Made by a program: the position numbers and the translations under genes. Below, one piece after another: positions 27,058-35,684 of a stretch of 64,000 nucleotides of DNA. The DNA comes from Gammaproteobacteria bacterium (lineage in GTDB: Bacteria > Pseudomonadota > Gammaproteobacteria > Arenicellales > Arenicellaceae): contig JABDKW010000017.1 of assembly GCA_013002025.1 (NCBI GenBank), positions 19,417 through 83,416 of the forward strand, written 5' to 3'. Below the pieces are notes generated by a model, which ran no database searches, was not told where the DNA came from, and saw only the letters and a program-made list of their open reading frames with translations. Every line of letters starts with the position of its first letter. Positions within the stretch are counted from its first letter, which is position 1.

Positions 27058-28344
27058 ATGAATACCCCCACCGCAACGTCGGAGCGACCTTCGATTGCCA
27101 TCGTTGGCGGCGGCATCGCCGGCCTGAGCGCCGCGTTCCATCTGCAATCGCGTTTTCGGGTAACACTGTTTGAAGCCCAATCTAAACTTGGCGGGCACAC
27201 CGACACACATGAGTTTGATATTGACGGTGCAGTGCGGGCTGTTGATTCCGGATTTATCGTTTTTTGCCGGCGCTACTATCCGCATTTCAGTGCCATGCTG
27301 GAACAGTTAGCGGTGCCGTCGCAGGCCACCACGATGAGCTTTTCAGCGCACAATTTGCACAGCGGCGTTATGTATAACGCGACCTCGCTGAATCGTTTGT
27401 TTTGCCAGCGGCGCAACCTCGTCAGCCCACGGTTTTATCGGATGCTGCTGGATCTGGTGCGCTTTTACACGCGCGCACCGGCGGTATTGAAGACTGACGA
27501 TCACCAGACCAGCGTTGCTGACTACCTGCGCCAGCATCACTACAGTACCGCCTTCAGCGATGACCATCTGCTACCGATGATCAGTGCATTGTGGTCTGCC
27601 ACACCGCAGCGTGTCGCAGAATTTCCGATCCGACATCTGGTGGAGTTTTTGCATAATCACGGCATGATGAACCTGTGGCAGCGACCTGACTGGGAGGTGG
27701 TCAAAGGCGGCTCAGAGCGCTATGTCGATGCCCTGCGCGAGCAACTCGACTGCCACCTGCAAACCGGTTCAGAGGTGCGCCGCATCGAGCGCCAGCCAGA
27801 GGGGGTGCAGCTCGAGACTGACGCGCATCAATCCCGCTTCGATGCTGTGGTCATCGCCACCCATGCCGACCAGGCATTAATACTGCTGGCTGACCCCAGC
27901 CCTGCTGAGCAGAGCATCCTCAGCGCCATTCCCTTTGAGAGCAACCACGTGTTGGTGCATCAAGACGAATCGGTCATGCCGCCACTGAAAAGCGCCTGGG
28001 CCTGCTGGAATACCGAAGTGCCGAATGATGTGCACCCCCAGAGCCAATATTGCTGTACCGCTCACTACTGGATGAACGAGTTGCAGGGTCTGGAGATGGC
28101 GGAAAATGTGTTTGTCAGCCTCAACAGTCGGGACCAGATTGACGCCAGCAAAGTTCTGGCCGAACGACACTACAGCCACCCTATTTTCAGCGCGCAAAGC
28201 GTCACGGCGATTCGCCAGTTACCGGAAATAAACGGTCGACAACGCACCGCCTATGCCGGTGCATTCTGGGGTTGGGGTTTTCATGAAGATGGTGCGCGCA
28301 GTGGTTGGCAGGCCGCGCAACAGATCGAGCGCATGTTCAGATGA
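27058..28344 (+). CDS. FAD-dependent amine-oxidase-like protein of the Cfa/DUF1365 cluster
   Basis: Predicted flavoprotein oxidoreductase. The Rossmann FAD motif IAIVGGGIAGLSAAFHL is at about residues 13-29, followed by the second FAD-contact FEAQSKLGGHTDTHEF. The C-terminal GAFWGWGFHEDGARSGWQAA (about 400) is the closing FAD segment of this family. Length is 428 from the chosen ATG at 27058; a longer reading frame opens at 26971 but would overlap the desaturase. Such proteins regularly neighbour DUF1365 and cfa genes, and plant cyclopropane synthases carry a related FAD domain fused to the Cfa domain. The substrate is unknown; oxidation of an acyl chain is an inference. Its stop overlaps the DUF1365 start (ATGA). 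Confidence 0.88.
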   Translation: MNTPTATSERPSIAIVGGGIAGLSAAFHLQSRFRVTLFEAQSKLGGHTDTHEFDIDGAVRAVDSGFIVFCRRYYPHFSAMLEQLAVPSQATTMSFSAHNLHSGVMYNATSLNRLFCQRRNLVSPRFYRMLLDLVRFYTRAPAVLKTDDHQTSVADYLRQHHYSTAFSDDHLLPMISALWSATPQRVAEFPIRHLVEFLHNHGMMNLWQRPDWEVVKGGSERYVDALREQLDCHLQTGSEVRRIERQPEGVQLETDAHQSRFDAVVIATHADQALILLADPSPAEQSILSAIPFESNHVLVHQDESVMPPLKSAWACWNTEVPNDVHPQSQYCCTAHYWMNELQGLEMAENVFVSLNSRDQIDASKVLAERHYSHPIFSAQSVTAIRQLPEINGRQRTAYAGAFWGWGFHEDGARSGWQAAQQIERMFR

Positions 28345-29093
28345 GCGAGTTGCCTGCCGATCTGCAGCTTTTTCAGGGTTGGGTAGACCACGACCGACGT
28401 CAACCCCGGGCGCACCGTTTTCGCTACCGTATATCACCCGTCTGGTTGAATGTGCAGCAAACCAGCGTGTTGGATAAGTTGAGCTGGCTATGGTCAAGTC
28501 GACGCCCGGCGGCGGTTAGGTTTGACCGTGACAAATTTTTACCGGGCGCGGGTAGCGTCTACCAAAGCGCACAGCAGGAGGTTCTGCAGCACAACGGGCA
28601 GCAGTTTGAGGGCACTGTATATCTGTTAGCCAACCTCAGCGTCTGGGGTATCTGCTATAACCCGGTCAGCTTTTATTTTTGCTATAACGCAGCCGGGCAA
28701 CTGCGCTATATCCTCAGTGAAATTCACAATACACCCTGGGGCGAACGCCATGTGTATGTGCATGAAATGCCGGCTGGCGCCGAGCTTCCCCATCAAGGTC
28801 GCTTCGAATTTGATAAGCAGTTTCACGTATCACCGTTCATGCCGATGGATCTGCACTACGACTGGTCATTTCGGGTGACCAATGACAATATTTTTGTCAC
28901 AATGCGCTTGCTGCGTGCTGACCAAAAAATATTTAAAGTCAGTATGGATTTAACGGCACGACCCTTAACCGCCGTGCAAGCACTCTGGCTACCGTTTCGC
29001 TACCCGCTTATGTGTGTAAAAGTCTTCACGGCGATTTACTGGCAAGCGTTTATACTTTGGTGCAAGCGGGTGCCTTTTTATAACCACCCTTAA
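28341..29093 (+). CDS. DUF1365 family protein
   Basis: The 250-residue protein shows the DUF1365 family features: an N-terminal HRFRYRISPVWLNV, the central NPVSFYFCYNAAGQLRYILSE-type core (about 112-132), HNTPWGERHVYV and the FHVSPFMPMDLHYDW segment. No catalytic residues are established for the family. It has no signal peptide; a hydrophobic stretch near residues 215-240 may associate with the membrane. The chosen ATG overlaps the previous stop by 4 bp, implying translational coupling with the FAD protein. The context points to modification of membrane fatty acids. A slightly longer start at 28305 is possible but less likely. Confidence 0.88.
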   Translation: MSELPADLQLFQGWVDHDRRQPRAHRFRYRISPVWLNVQQTSVLDKLSWLWSSRRPAAVRFDRDKFLPGAGSVYQSAQQEVLQHNGQQFEGTVYLLANLSVWGICYNPVSFYFCYNAAGQLRYILSEIHNTPWGERHVYVHEMPAGAELPHQGRFEFDKQFHVSPFMPMDLHYDWSFRVTNDNIFVTMRLLRADQKIFKVSMDLTARPLTAVQALWLPFRYPLMCVKVFTAIYWQAFILWCKRVPFYNHP

Positions 29094-29207
29094 CTGGCTT
29101 CAATGTAATTCCAGCCCAAAAATCAGCAAGGAAAATGATGCCAAACTGAATCGCTGTGTGCAGCGATGCGCGCCGCCCGACTCAGTAGCGCGCCTCATTA
29201 CTGGCCT

Positions 29208-30455
29208 ATGAACAACCGCCTCACATCAATTTTTAGCGACGTATCGGTTTCGACACCGGAGCGCCAACACGCGCTGAACCCGGATGGATTTTTCCGCAGC
29301 CAGTTTTTACGGTCATTTGAGCAACTGCAGAATGGCCATATCCAGCTGCATGACCCCTTGGGCAAATTCCACTTCGGTGATGCGGACAGCGAGTTAAGAT
29401 GTCAAATCACGATGCGGCAACTGGCCACTTATCGAAAAATCGCTCTTGGTGGCAGTAATGGCTCGGCTCAGGCCTACATCGATGGCTTGTGGAGCTGTGA
29501 TGACCCCACCGCCCTGATGCGTATCATGATTCGTAACCGAACGCTGCTGGACAGCCTCGAGGGCGGCTTCACTAAACTGGTGCAAAGGCTGCTACAGGCT
29601 TGGCATGCCCGTAACCACAACTCCGTGCAGGGTAGCCGCAAAAATATCGCGGCGCACTACGATTTAGGCAATGACTTTTTCCGCCTGTTTCTGGACCAGC
29701 GCATGATGTACTCCTCGGCACTGTATGCCGCGGGCGACGATTTGAACTCAGCCTCGGAGCGCAAGTTGGATCGAATATGCCAGACGCTGGAGTTGAGTGC
29801 CGACGACCATGTGCTTGAAATTGGTTCCGGCTGGGGCGGCTTCGCCTGCTATGCAGCAGCCACCTGCGGCTGCCGCGTGACAACCATTACCATTTCGCAG
29901 GAACAATTCACAGAAGCCATCGCGGAAGTTGGTCGGCAGGGCTTGCAGGCACTGGTGGAAGTAAAGCTACAGGATTACCGCGAGTTAGATCAGCAGTATG
30001 ACAAGGTTGTCTCCATCGAAATGATCGAAGCCGTCGGTCATCACTATCTTGATCAATACTTCCAGGTGATATCCGATAGCCTTAAACCGCACGGCAAAGC
30101 ACTATTACAATCAATCGTGATCGATGATGCACGCTATCAGCAGGCTTTGCGCGAAGTGGACTTTATTAAACGCTATATATTTCCGGGCAGTTTTATCCCC
30201 TGCTATAGCGTTATCACTGCCAGTGCCGGACAACAGGGGCTGATGCTGGAGGACCTGCACGATATGGGCTTGAGCTACGCGCAAACCCTGCGTGACTGGC
30301 GGCGCAATTATTACGCTGCCAATGCCAAGGTGAACGAACAGGGTTTCGACCCCGCGTTTCAACGCATGTGGGAATTTTATTTGTGCTACTGTGAGGCCGG
30401 CTTTGAGGAGCGCGCCATCAGTGTGGGGCAGTTGTTATTCCGCAAGCAGCCCTGA
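29208..30455 (+). CDS. Cfa-family SAM-dependent fatty-acyl-phospholipid methyltransferase
   Basis: Cfa enzymes add a methylene from S-adenosylmethionine across a double bond of a membrane phospholipid chain; related enzymes make methyl-branched chains. The 416 residues show an N-terminal lipid-binding domain, the KNIAAHYDLGNDFF motif, the SAM loop VLEIGSGWGGFACYAA (about 203) and the SIEMIEAVGHHYLDQYF helix. By eye, two bicarbonate-site residues of E. coli Cfa are replaced: the Cys in MQYSC is Ser (MMYSS) and the His in LHTIG is Gln (LLQSI). The Glu is kept. So the product may differ from a cyclopropane. The ATG at 29208 is preferred over 29166; neither has a clear Shine-Dalgarno. Confidence 0.9.
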   Translation: MNNRLTSIFSDVSVSTPERQHALNPDGFFRSQFLRSFEQLQNGHIQLHDPLGKFHFGDADSELRCQITMRQLATYRKIALGGSNGSAQAYIDGLWSCDDPTALMRIMIRNRTLLDSLEGGFTKLVQRLLQAWHARNHNSVQGSRKNIAAHYDLGNDFFRLFLDQRMMYSSALYAAGDDLNSASERKLDRICQTLELSADDHVLEIGSGWGGFACYAAATCGCRVTTITISQEQFTEAIAEVGRQGLQALVEVKLQDYRELDQQYDKVVSIEMIEAVGHHYLDQYFQVISDSLKPHGKALLQSIVIDDARYQQALREVDFIKRYIFPGSFIPCYSVITASAGQQGLMLEDLHDMGLSYAQTLRDWRRNYYAANAKVNEQGFDPAFQRMWEFYLCYCEAGFEERAISVGQLLFRKQP

Positions 30456-30524
30456 TGCCATAACACACGCTCAATTTCGCGCCGCCCCAGTTCACACTCA
30501 TAATCGCTAGTCGTTTTATTTAAT

Positions 30525-31070
30525 ATGACGCAAATACCAAACCGTAAAAATCTGCTGATCAACGCAGGGCTGTTTTATTTATTGTGGTTTGCGGCAGTGG
30601 TCGGCAGCGGTCAAAATATGACCTGGCCGGCACTGTTAACCTGCCTGCTAATCATCGTTTGGCAATTGCACCCGTCGCGACGACACCCCAGTGACTTTAA
30701 GGTACTGACCGTTGCGCTAATACTGGGCCTGATCGCAGATTCGCTGTGGATAAATATGGGGCTGATTAGTTTTACCGACGCCCGCCCTTTTCCCGCGCTG
30801 TCGCCGTTGTGGATTCTGGCTCTGTGGGCGGGCTTTGGCTTAACCATCAACCATTGTCTGTACTGGCTCAAACACCACCCGGTGTTACCGGTGCTGTCCG
30901 GCACCATCGGTGGGCCGTTGTCGTACTACGCCGGCATTCGCTTTGGGGCAGTCGAATACCTTGAGGACGTGGTAACGGTCAGCCTGTATCTGGCGATCGG
31001 CTGGACGGTATCCATTATGATTCTGGTCAAGGTGAGCCGTCTCACAGAAGCACCCGCCTCTACTGGCTAA
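30525..31070 (+). CDS. DUF2878 family membrane protein
   Basis: The 181 residues form about six short transmembrane segments with the family features LLINAGLFYLLWFAAVVG at the N-terminus, IADSLWINMGLISF in the centre and a GGPLSYYAGIRFGAV stretch near residue 130. The function is unknown. DUF2878 genes recur next to cfa, DUF1365 and the amine-oxidase-like gene in gammaproteobacteria, often in clusters linked to photo-oxidative or membrane stress. It is the last gene of the lipid run, 69 bp after the Cfa gene, and its stop overlaps the convergent transporter gene by 4 bp, so the two transcripts must overlap at their 3' ends. Confidence 0.85.
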   Translation: MTQIPNRKNLLINAGLFYLLWFAAVVGSGQNMTWPALLTCLLIIVWQLHPSRRHPSDFKVLTVALILGLIADSLWINMGLISFTDARPFPALSPLWILALWAGFGLTINHCLYWLKHHPVLPVLSGTIGGPLSYYAGIRFGAVEYLEDVVTVSLYLAIGWTVSIMILVKVSRLTEAPASTG

Positions 31071-32413
31071 GCAAGAAAAGACTGCGCCATCACCGCCAAC
31101 ACCACCAGCGGACACACAAAACGAACATAGCCTGGCCAAATGCGCCAAAAAAGGCTGTGCTCGGCCCCCTCAAAGCCCTGCTTTATCTCGCCTAATATCT
31201 GGTCACGACGCCATACCCAGCCGACGAACAGGCAAAACAAAAGACCGATCAACGGTTCACTGTAACGGGTGGTTAGATCAACCACCAACCCGAATAGCGC
31301 ATTGAAATTAAAGATTAGAATGACGCTGACGGCCAAAATACTCAGCCCCACCAGCATGGCGGCTTTGGCGCGCGGCATTTTGCGACGTTCTATCGCATAG
31401 GCAACTGGCACTTCCAGCATCGAAATTGACGACGTCAGGGCGGCAATGGTCATCAGCGAGAAAAACAGCAAGGCGACAATCGCGCCGGCACCACCCATGG
31501 TTTCAAACAGGGCTGGCAACACATTAAAGATCAGACCATCAGAATCGATTAGTTGGCCGGCCTCGTTATAAATGGTGACGCCATTGTGCAACGCCACGTA
31601 CATGGCGGGGATAACCAATAGCCCCGCCAGAATAGCGATGCCGATATCCAGGCCAGCTACAATCGCACCCAATTTGGGCAGGTTCTCTGACTTTGACACA
31701 TAGGAGCCATACACCATCATGGTACCGACACCGAGTGACAGCGAAAAGAACGCCTGACCCAGCGCTGAAATAACCAACTTCGGGTCGAGCACTCTGGCAA
31801 AGTCCGGCTGCAGGTAAACGCGCCAGCCCTCTGCCGCGCCCGGCAACGTGGCGATATACGCGATCAACACCAGAATCAGCACCAACAACATTGGCATCAG
31901 GCGAGTGGACCAACGCTCAATTCCGGCCGCAATGCCGCGGCTGACAATGGTGATGGTCAACAGATAAAACAACACACAGAAAATAATGTTTCTACTTAAA
32001 GAAAAGTCTGTAAGCCATTGTTTTACATCTGAAATACCGACCATGTCGGCACCAGCAGCCAGAAAAAATGCAATCATCCAGCCAGCCACAATGGCGTAAA
32101 AACTGAGAATAAAGCTGGCCGTTAACATACCCCAGACACCGGTCAGGGCCGCCAGCGGCCGGGTGCGCTCAGAACTGATAGCCAACATCGACGACACGGT
32201 GTCTTTTTTAGCATGTCGGCCGATCAATAATTCGGCCATCAAAATCGGATAAGCCAGTAAAAACGTGAGAATAATATAGGTGAAAACAAAAGCCCCGCCG
32301 CCATTTTCAGCCACCTGAATCGGAAACCCCCATATATTGCCCAGGCCGATGGCCGAGCCAGAGGCCGCCAACACAAAGGCCATTCGAGAACTAAATTCAC
32401 CACGTGCTGCCAT
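31067..32413 (-). CDS. Sodium-dependent transporter, NSS (SNF) family
   Basis: Na+-coupled symporter of the LeuT fold, typically for amino acids or related solutes. The N-terminal first helix SGSAIGLGNIWGFPIQVAENGGGAF holds the family Na+ and substrate site, and about 11-12 transmembrane segments follow in 448 residues, the normal bacterial length. The substrate cannot be read from the sequence. The aminotransferase gene 14 bp upstream on the same strand makes an amino acid, possibly aromatic, a fair guess. The Nqr complex in this window would supply the Na+ gradient. The ATG at the complement of 32411-32413 is 11 residues before the first helix. Confidence 0.92.
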   Translation of the reverse strand: MAARGEFSSRMAFVLAASGSAIGLGNIWGFPIQVAENGGGAFVFTYIILTFLLAYPILMAELLIGRHAKKDTVSSMLAISSERTRPLAALTGVWGMLTASFILSFYAIVAGWMIAFFLAAGADMVGISDVKQWLTDFSLSRNIIFCVLFYLLTITIVSRGIAAGIERWSTRLMPMLLVLILVLIAYIATLPGAAEGWRVYLQPDFARVLDPKLVISALGQAFFSLSLGVGTMMVYGSYVSKSENLPKLGAIVAGLDIGIAILAGLLVIPAMYVALHNGVTIYNEAGQLIDSDGLIFNVLPALFETMGGAGAIVALLFFSLMTIAALTSSISMLEVPVAYAIERRKMPRAKAAMLVGLSILAVSVILIFNFNALFGLVVDLTTRYSEPLIGLLFCLFVGWVWRRDQILGEIKQGFEGAEHSLFWRIWPGYVRFVCPLVVLAVMAQSFLA

Positions 32414-32427
32414 TGTTTTTCTCCGGG

Positions 32428-33630
32428 TTACGCGCTTCGTTTGAGCAATTCAGCCACTCTCTCTACCACCACCGGCAGATTCGTTTCCGACAGGCCCGCC
32501 ACATTAATGCGCGTGCTTTCCAGCAAATAAATACCAAACTCGGCACGTAATTGCAGCACCATTTCGCGGGGAATCCCGAGATAGCAGAACATGCCATTGC
32601 TGCCAGCGACAAACGAAAAGTCAATCTTATCCTGGGCTTGATTCAGGCCATCAGACAAGGCCTTGCGTAGCAGGTTCATACGCTCTCTTACCGCACTTAG
32701 TTCGGCCTGCCAATCGCTGGTCAGTTGCGCGTCGTTCAGCAAATGCCCGACTATTCCAGCTCCGTGATACGGTGGCATACTGTAATTGCGACGTGCCGCC
32801 GCCAACACATGCGACACTGCCGCCGCCGTTTGCTGGGCCGCTTGCGTTATTACCAGCAAGGCACCGGTGCGTTCGCGGTACAGACCAAAATTTTTACTGC
32901 AGGACAGCGCGATCAGCACTTCAGGGCACGCCTTGACGGCCTGCCGTACGCCATAAGCGTCCACATCCAGACCGTGCCCAAAACCTTGATAGGCAACATC
33001 AATAAACGGTACCAACTGCCGTTCCACCAATAATTCGATCAATTCGTCCCAGTTATCCTCACTGAGGTCGGCACCGGTGGGATTGTGGCAACAGCCATGC
33101 AGCAGCACCACATCTCCCGATTGCGCTGCGCGCAAACCGGCCAGCATTTTATCGAAGTTCACAGCCCCCGTTTGGAAATCATAGTAGGGGTACTTGGTCA
33201 ATTTTAGACCGGCACTTTGCAATAAAGGAAAGTGATTGGCCCAGGTTGGGTCGCTCACCCACACCTGCTTTTCGCCGCTTACCTGCGCCAATAACTCACC
33301 GCCCATGCGCAGCGCTCCGCAGCCACCGGGGGTCATAACAGCGCCCAGCTGCGCACCCAGATCGTTGACCAGAGCATCGCCCAGCAATAAGCGCGAAATA
33401 TTACGATTAAAATCCGCGTCCCCGGCCTGAGCAATATAGGCCTTGCTGCGCTGTTGCTCTATTAGCTGTTGCTCGGCCTGCTTTACCGCCTTGAAAATGG
33501 GCGTATGCCCGGCGCTGTCCTGATACACCCCTACCGAGAGGTTAATTTTGTCAGGGTTAGGGTCCACCTGGAACTGTTGACTGAGACCCAGAATCGGATC
33601 TGGCGGTAACTGCTCAAGCACTTCAAACAT
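32428..33630 (-). CDS. Aspartate/aromatic amino acid aminotransferase (class I)
   Basis: PLP enzyme exchanging amino groups between aspartate or aromatic amino acids and 2-oxo acids. The N-terminus MFEVLEQLPPDPILGLSQQF is typical of AspC/TyrB. The PLP Lys lies in ALSCSKNFGLYRERTGAL, and the HGCCHNPTGADLS and DVAYQGFGHG segments are present. The C-terminal Arg region is SNGMFCYLG to NVAGL. Length is 400 from the ATG at 33630; an ATG at 33645 would add five residues. AspC and TyrB types are not separable by eye. It is in line with the NSS transporter gene, so uptake and transamination of the same compound is plausible. Confidence 0.93.
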   Translation of the reverse strand: MFEVLEQLPPDPILGLSQQFQVDPNPDKINLSVGVYQDSAGHTPIFKAVKQAEQQLIEQQRSKAYIAQAGDADFNRNISRLLLGDALVNDLGAQLGAVMTPGGCGALRMGGELLAQVSGEKQVWVSDPTWANHFPLLQSAGLKLTKYPYYDFQTGAVNFDKMLAGLRAAQSGDVVLLHGCCHNPTGADLSEDNWDELIELLVERQLVPFIDVAYQGFGHGLDVDAYGVRQAVKACPEVLIALSCSKNFGLYRERTGALLVITQAAQQTAAAVSHVLAAARRNYSMPPYHGAGIVGHLLNDAQLTSDWQAELSAVRERMNLLRKALSDGLNQAQDKIDFSFVAGSNGMFCYLGIPREMVLQLRAEFGIYLLESTRINVAGLSETNLPVVVERVAELLKRSA

Positions 33631-33686
33631 AATAGATGCCGGCATCGGCAGGGCTGATATTGGTTGTCTTGCGGATCGCCATCGAA

Positions 33687-34217
33687 TTAGTTCTCCAGGC
33701 CTTGTGATTCCGATTCTGGCGCAGTCACACGCTTCAGCTCAGCCAGGTAGCGAAACAGTGCGCGCGACGATTTGGGCGGCTTGCTGCGCTTTATTTCGAG
33801 CTGAGCATTACGGGCCAATTGCCGGATGCGCTGGCGATCTATGTTCGGAAACTGCTCAATCAACTCGGTCAGCAACCGCTCGTCACCACCCACTAACCGG
33901 TCGCGCCATTGCTCCAATTGATGAAGCTCGGCTGTTTGCTGCTTGTCGGGCTGTTTTTGACGCGCCAGTTCCTGTTGAATGGCGTCTACATCCTCCGCCT
34001 GCATCAGGCTGGCGATGCGGCGCAGTTGGCGTTGTAAGGCCCCACGGCTGAAACGCCGCGCATCTGCCAGCGCCTCACGCATCGTATTGCTTAGCGGGAT
34101 TTTTTTTAACTGCCCATCTGATAGGGTCAATAATTCCTTGCCCAACTCATTGAGCACTCTTATCTCGCGTTTAAGCTGCGATTTATTAGGCCGGATTGCG
34201 TATTTTGAGTCGCTCAC
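33687..34217 (-). CDS. darP: Ribosome-associated protein DarP (YjgA, DUF615)
   Basis: YjgA/DarP binds the immature large ribosomal subunit and helps its final maturation near the peptidyl-transferase centre. The 176-residue highly charged helical protein has the family features KSQLKREIRVLNELGKELL near the start, RQLRRIASLM in the middle and RRKQLEWRDRL-like and FRYLAEL segments towards the end (here LEQWRDRLV and SRALFRYLAEL). In many gammaproteobacteria this gene is next to pmbA, which is not here. It stands between the aminotransferase and a two-component system and looks like a single unit. Confidence 0.92.
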   Translation of the reverse strand: MSDSKYAIRPNKSQLKREIRVLNELGKELLTLSDGQLKKIPLSNTMREALADARRFSRGALQRQLRRIASLMQAEDVDAIQQELARQKQPDKQQTAELHQLEQWRDRLVGGDERLLTELIEQFPNIDRQRIRQLARNAQLEIKRSKPPKSSRALFRYLAELKRVTAPESESQGLEN

Positions 34218-34337
34218 GGTGCGGTTTATGGAGCAGTTTAGGTGCCTCGATTATGCTTGGCGGCGCAGCCCTTTACCAGCTTTATTGTCGTTCCGACACT
34301 AAGGCGTTCGCGCGTGAAGCGCTGTTCCAACAAGGGT

Positions 34338-35651
34338 TCAGCTGGTTTCGTTAAACAGCACCTCTACCTTGGTTCCCTGCGCTAATTCGCTACTGACTAA
34401 TACCTGCCAATTAAAGCGGTCTGATAACCGCTTAACGATGGTTAGGCCGACCCCATACCCGCGCCGCTGTTCGCCATCGGGGCTGACCGCCCGGAAATAT
34501 GGCTGGAAAATTTTTTCGATCTGGTCTGCCGTCATACCGATGCCAGTATCGGCTATTTCCACGGAGCCTTTTTTGATAGTAATCGTGACGCTGCCTTCAT
34601 TGGTGTACAACACCGCGTTGCGGATCAGGTTGCCCAGCACAATGGATAATACTTTGCGCGCCGTGGAAAGCTGTAATGGATACTGCTCGCGCACCTCGAC
34701 CACAATCGGTTTGTCCTGTAGATAAAGTCGCGCCGCCTGCACTTCACGCTCGACGATTTCGCGCACCACCAGCGGCTCATCGTCGAATTCTTTGTCGGTT
34801 TCGCGCGCCAGAATAAGGAACGCGTCGATCAACTCCTCCATGTCCTGTGCCGAACCCTTAATGCGACGCACATACTTGGCGTCTCGCTCATCCAGCGATT
34901 GCTCACTAAGCAGCATATCAGCGGCCATTTTGATCACCGTCAACGGCGTTCTGAATTCGTGGCTGGCGTCCCGGGTAAACGCTCGCTCACGCTCAACAAA
35001 GCGTTGAATGCGAGTCGCATAGGACCGAAATGACGCCACCAGCTTTTCAACTTCCCAGTCAATGTCACCTGGAATATTATCCAAGTCCTCCAGCGTGGCA
35101 TCGGCATGCGCCGGGTCAAAACGGTCGAATTTATGGGCCAGCCAGATGATCGGGCTAAGTACCAGATTCGACTCGCGATAGACCCACCAGGCGGCAATAT
35201 ATATAAGGATCAGAATGAGTGTAAGTGGCACTACACCGAAGAACACCGCCAATCGCAACACGCTCTTGCCATCAAACAGTAACAGTAGTTGGTGACCCCT
35301 GTGTTCAGTGATGTACAGCAAGCTATGCGCCATTTGGCCATGCATTTTATGATACCCCAGCCCATAACCCTGCAACTCTTCAGGCAGCTCAGCAATGATA
35401 CCCGGGCCAGTCAAATAGCCTTTCAGGTTATCGGTATGTGGGGGCGGAAACGTGGCGTCCATGTCGAACAATTGCCAATAGTGTACCGCCTCGCCCTGCA
35501 GCGCTTCGCGCACCAGGAATTGTTCTAACACTAGGCTGGCCAAGCCGATACCCAAGGCCGCGACTGCGGCAATCAGGCTGGCCTGCACGGTCATCTTGCG
35601 GCCCAGCTTGCCGCGAATTGAACGGCTACTCAGATCCGGCGTGGCGCTCAT
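34338..35651 (-). CDS. Sensor histidine kinase of an OmpR-type two-component system
   Basis: Inner-membrane sensor: two transmembrane helices (about 20-45 and 133-157) enclose a periplasmic domain of about 85 residues, followed by a HAMP-like linker, a HisKA domain with RDASHEFRTPLTVI (His about 231) and an HATPase domain with the N box NLIRNAVLYTNEG, G1 box ADTGIGM and GYGVGLTIV. The 437-residue protein is complete. The signal is unknown; the periplasmic region is rich in His and aromatics (YHKMHGQMAHSLLYITEH), which could mean metal or lipid sensing, but that is only a suggestion. It follows its response regulator by 33 bp. Confidence 0.92.
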   Translation of the reverse strand: MSATPDLSSRSIRGKLGRKMTVQASLIAAVAALGIGLASLVLEQFLVREALQGEAVHYWQLFDMDATFPPPHTDNLKGYLTGPGIIAELPEELQGYGLGYHKMHGQMAHSLLYITEHRGHQLLLLFDGKSVLRLAVFFGVVPLTLILILIYIAAWWVYRESNLVLSPIIWLAHKFDRFDPAHADATLEDLDNIPGDIDWEVEKLVASFRSYATRIQRFVERERAFTRDASHEFRTPLTVIKMAADMLLSEQSLDERDAKYVRRIKGSAQDMEELIDAFLILARETDKEFDDEPLVVREIVEREVQAARLYLQDKPIVVEVREQYPLQLSTARKVLSIVLGNLIRNAVLYTNEGSVTITIKKGSVEIADTGIGMTADQIEKIFQPYFRAVSPDGEQRRGYGVGLTIVKRLSDRFNWQVLVSSELAQGTKVEVLFNETS

Positions 35652-35684
35652 GCCCGCGTCGCCATCCCCGGTATGAGCCTGTTC

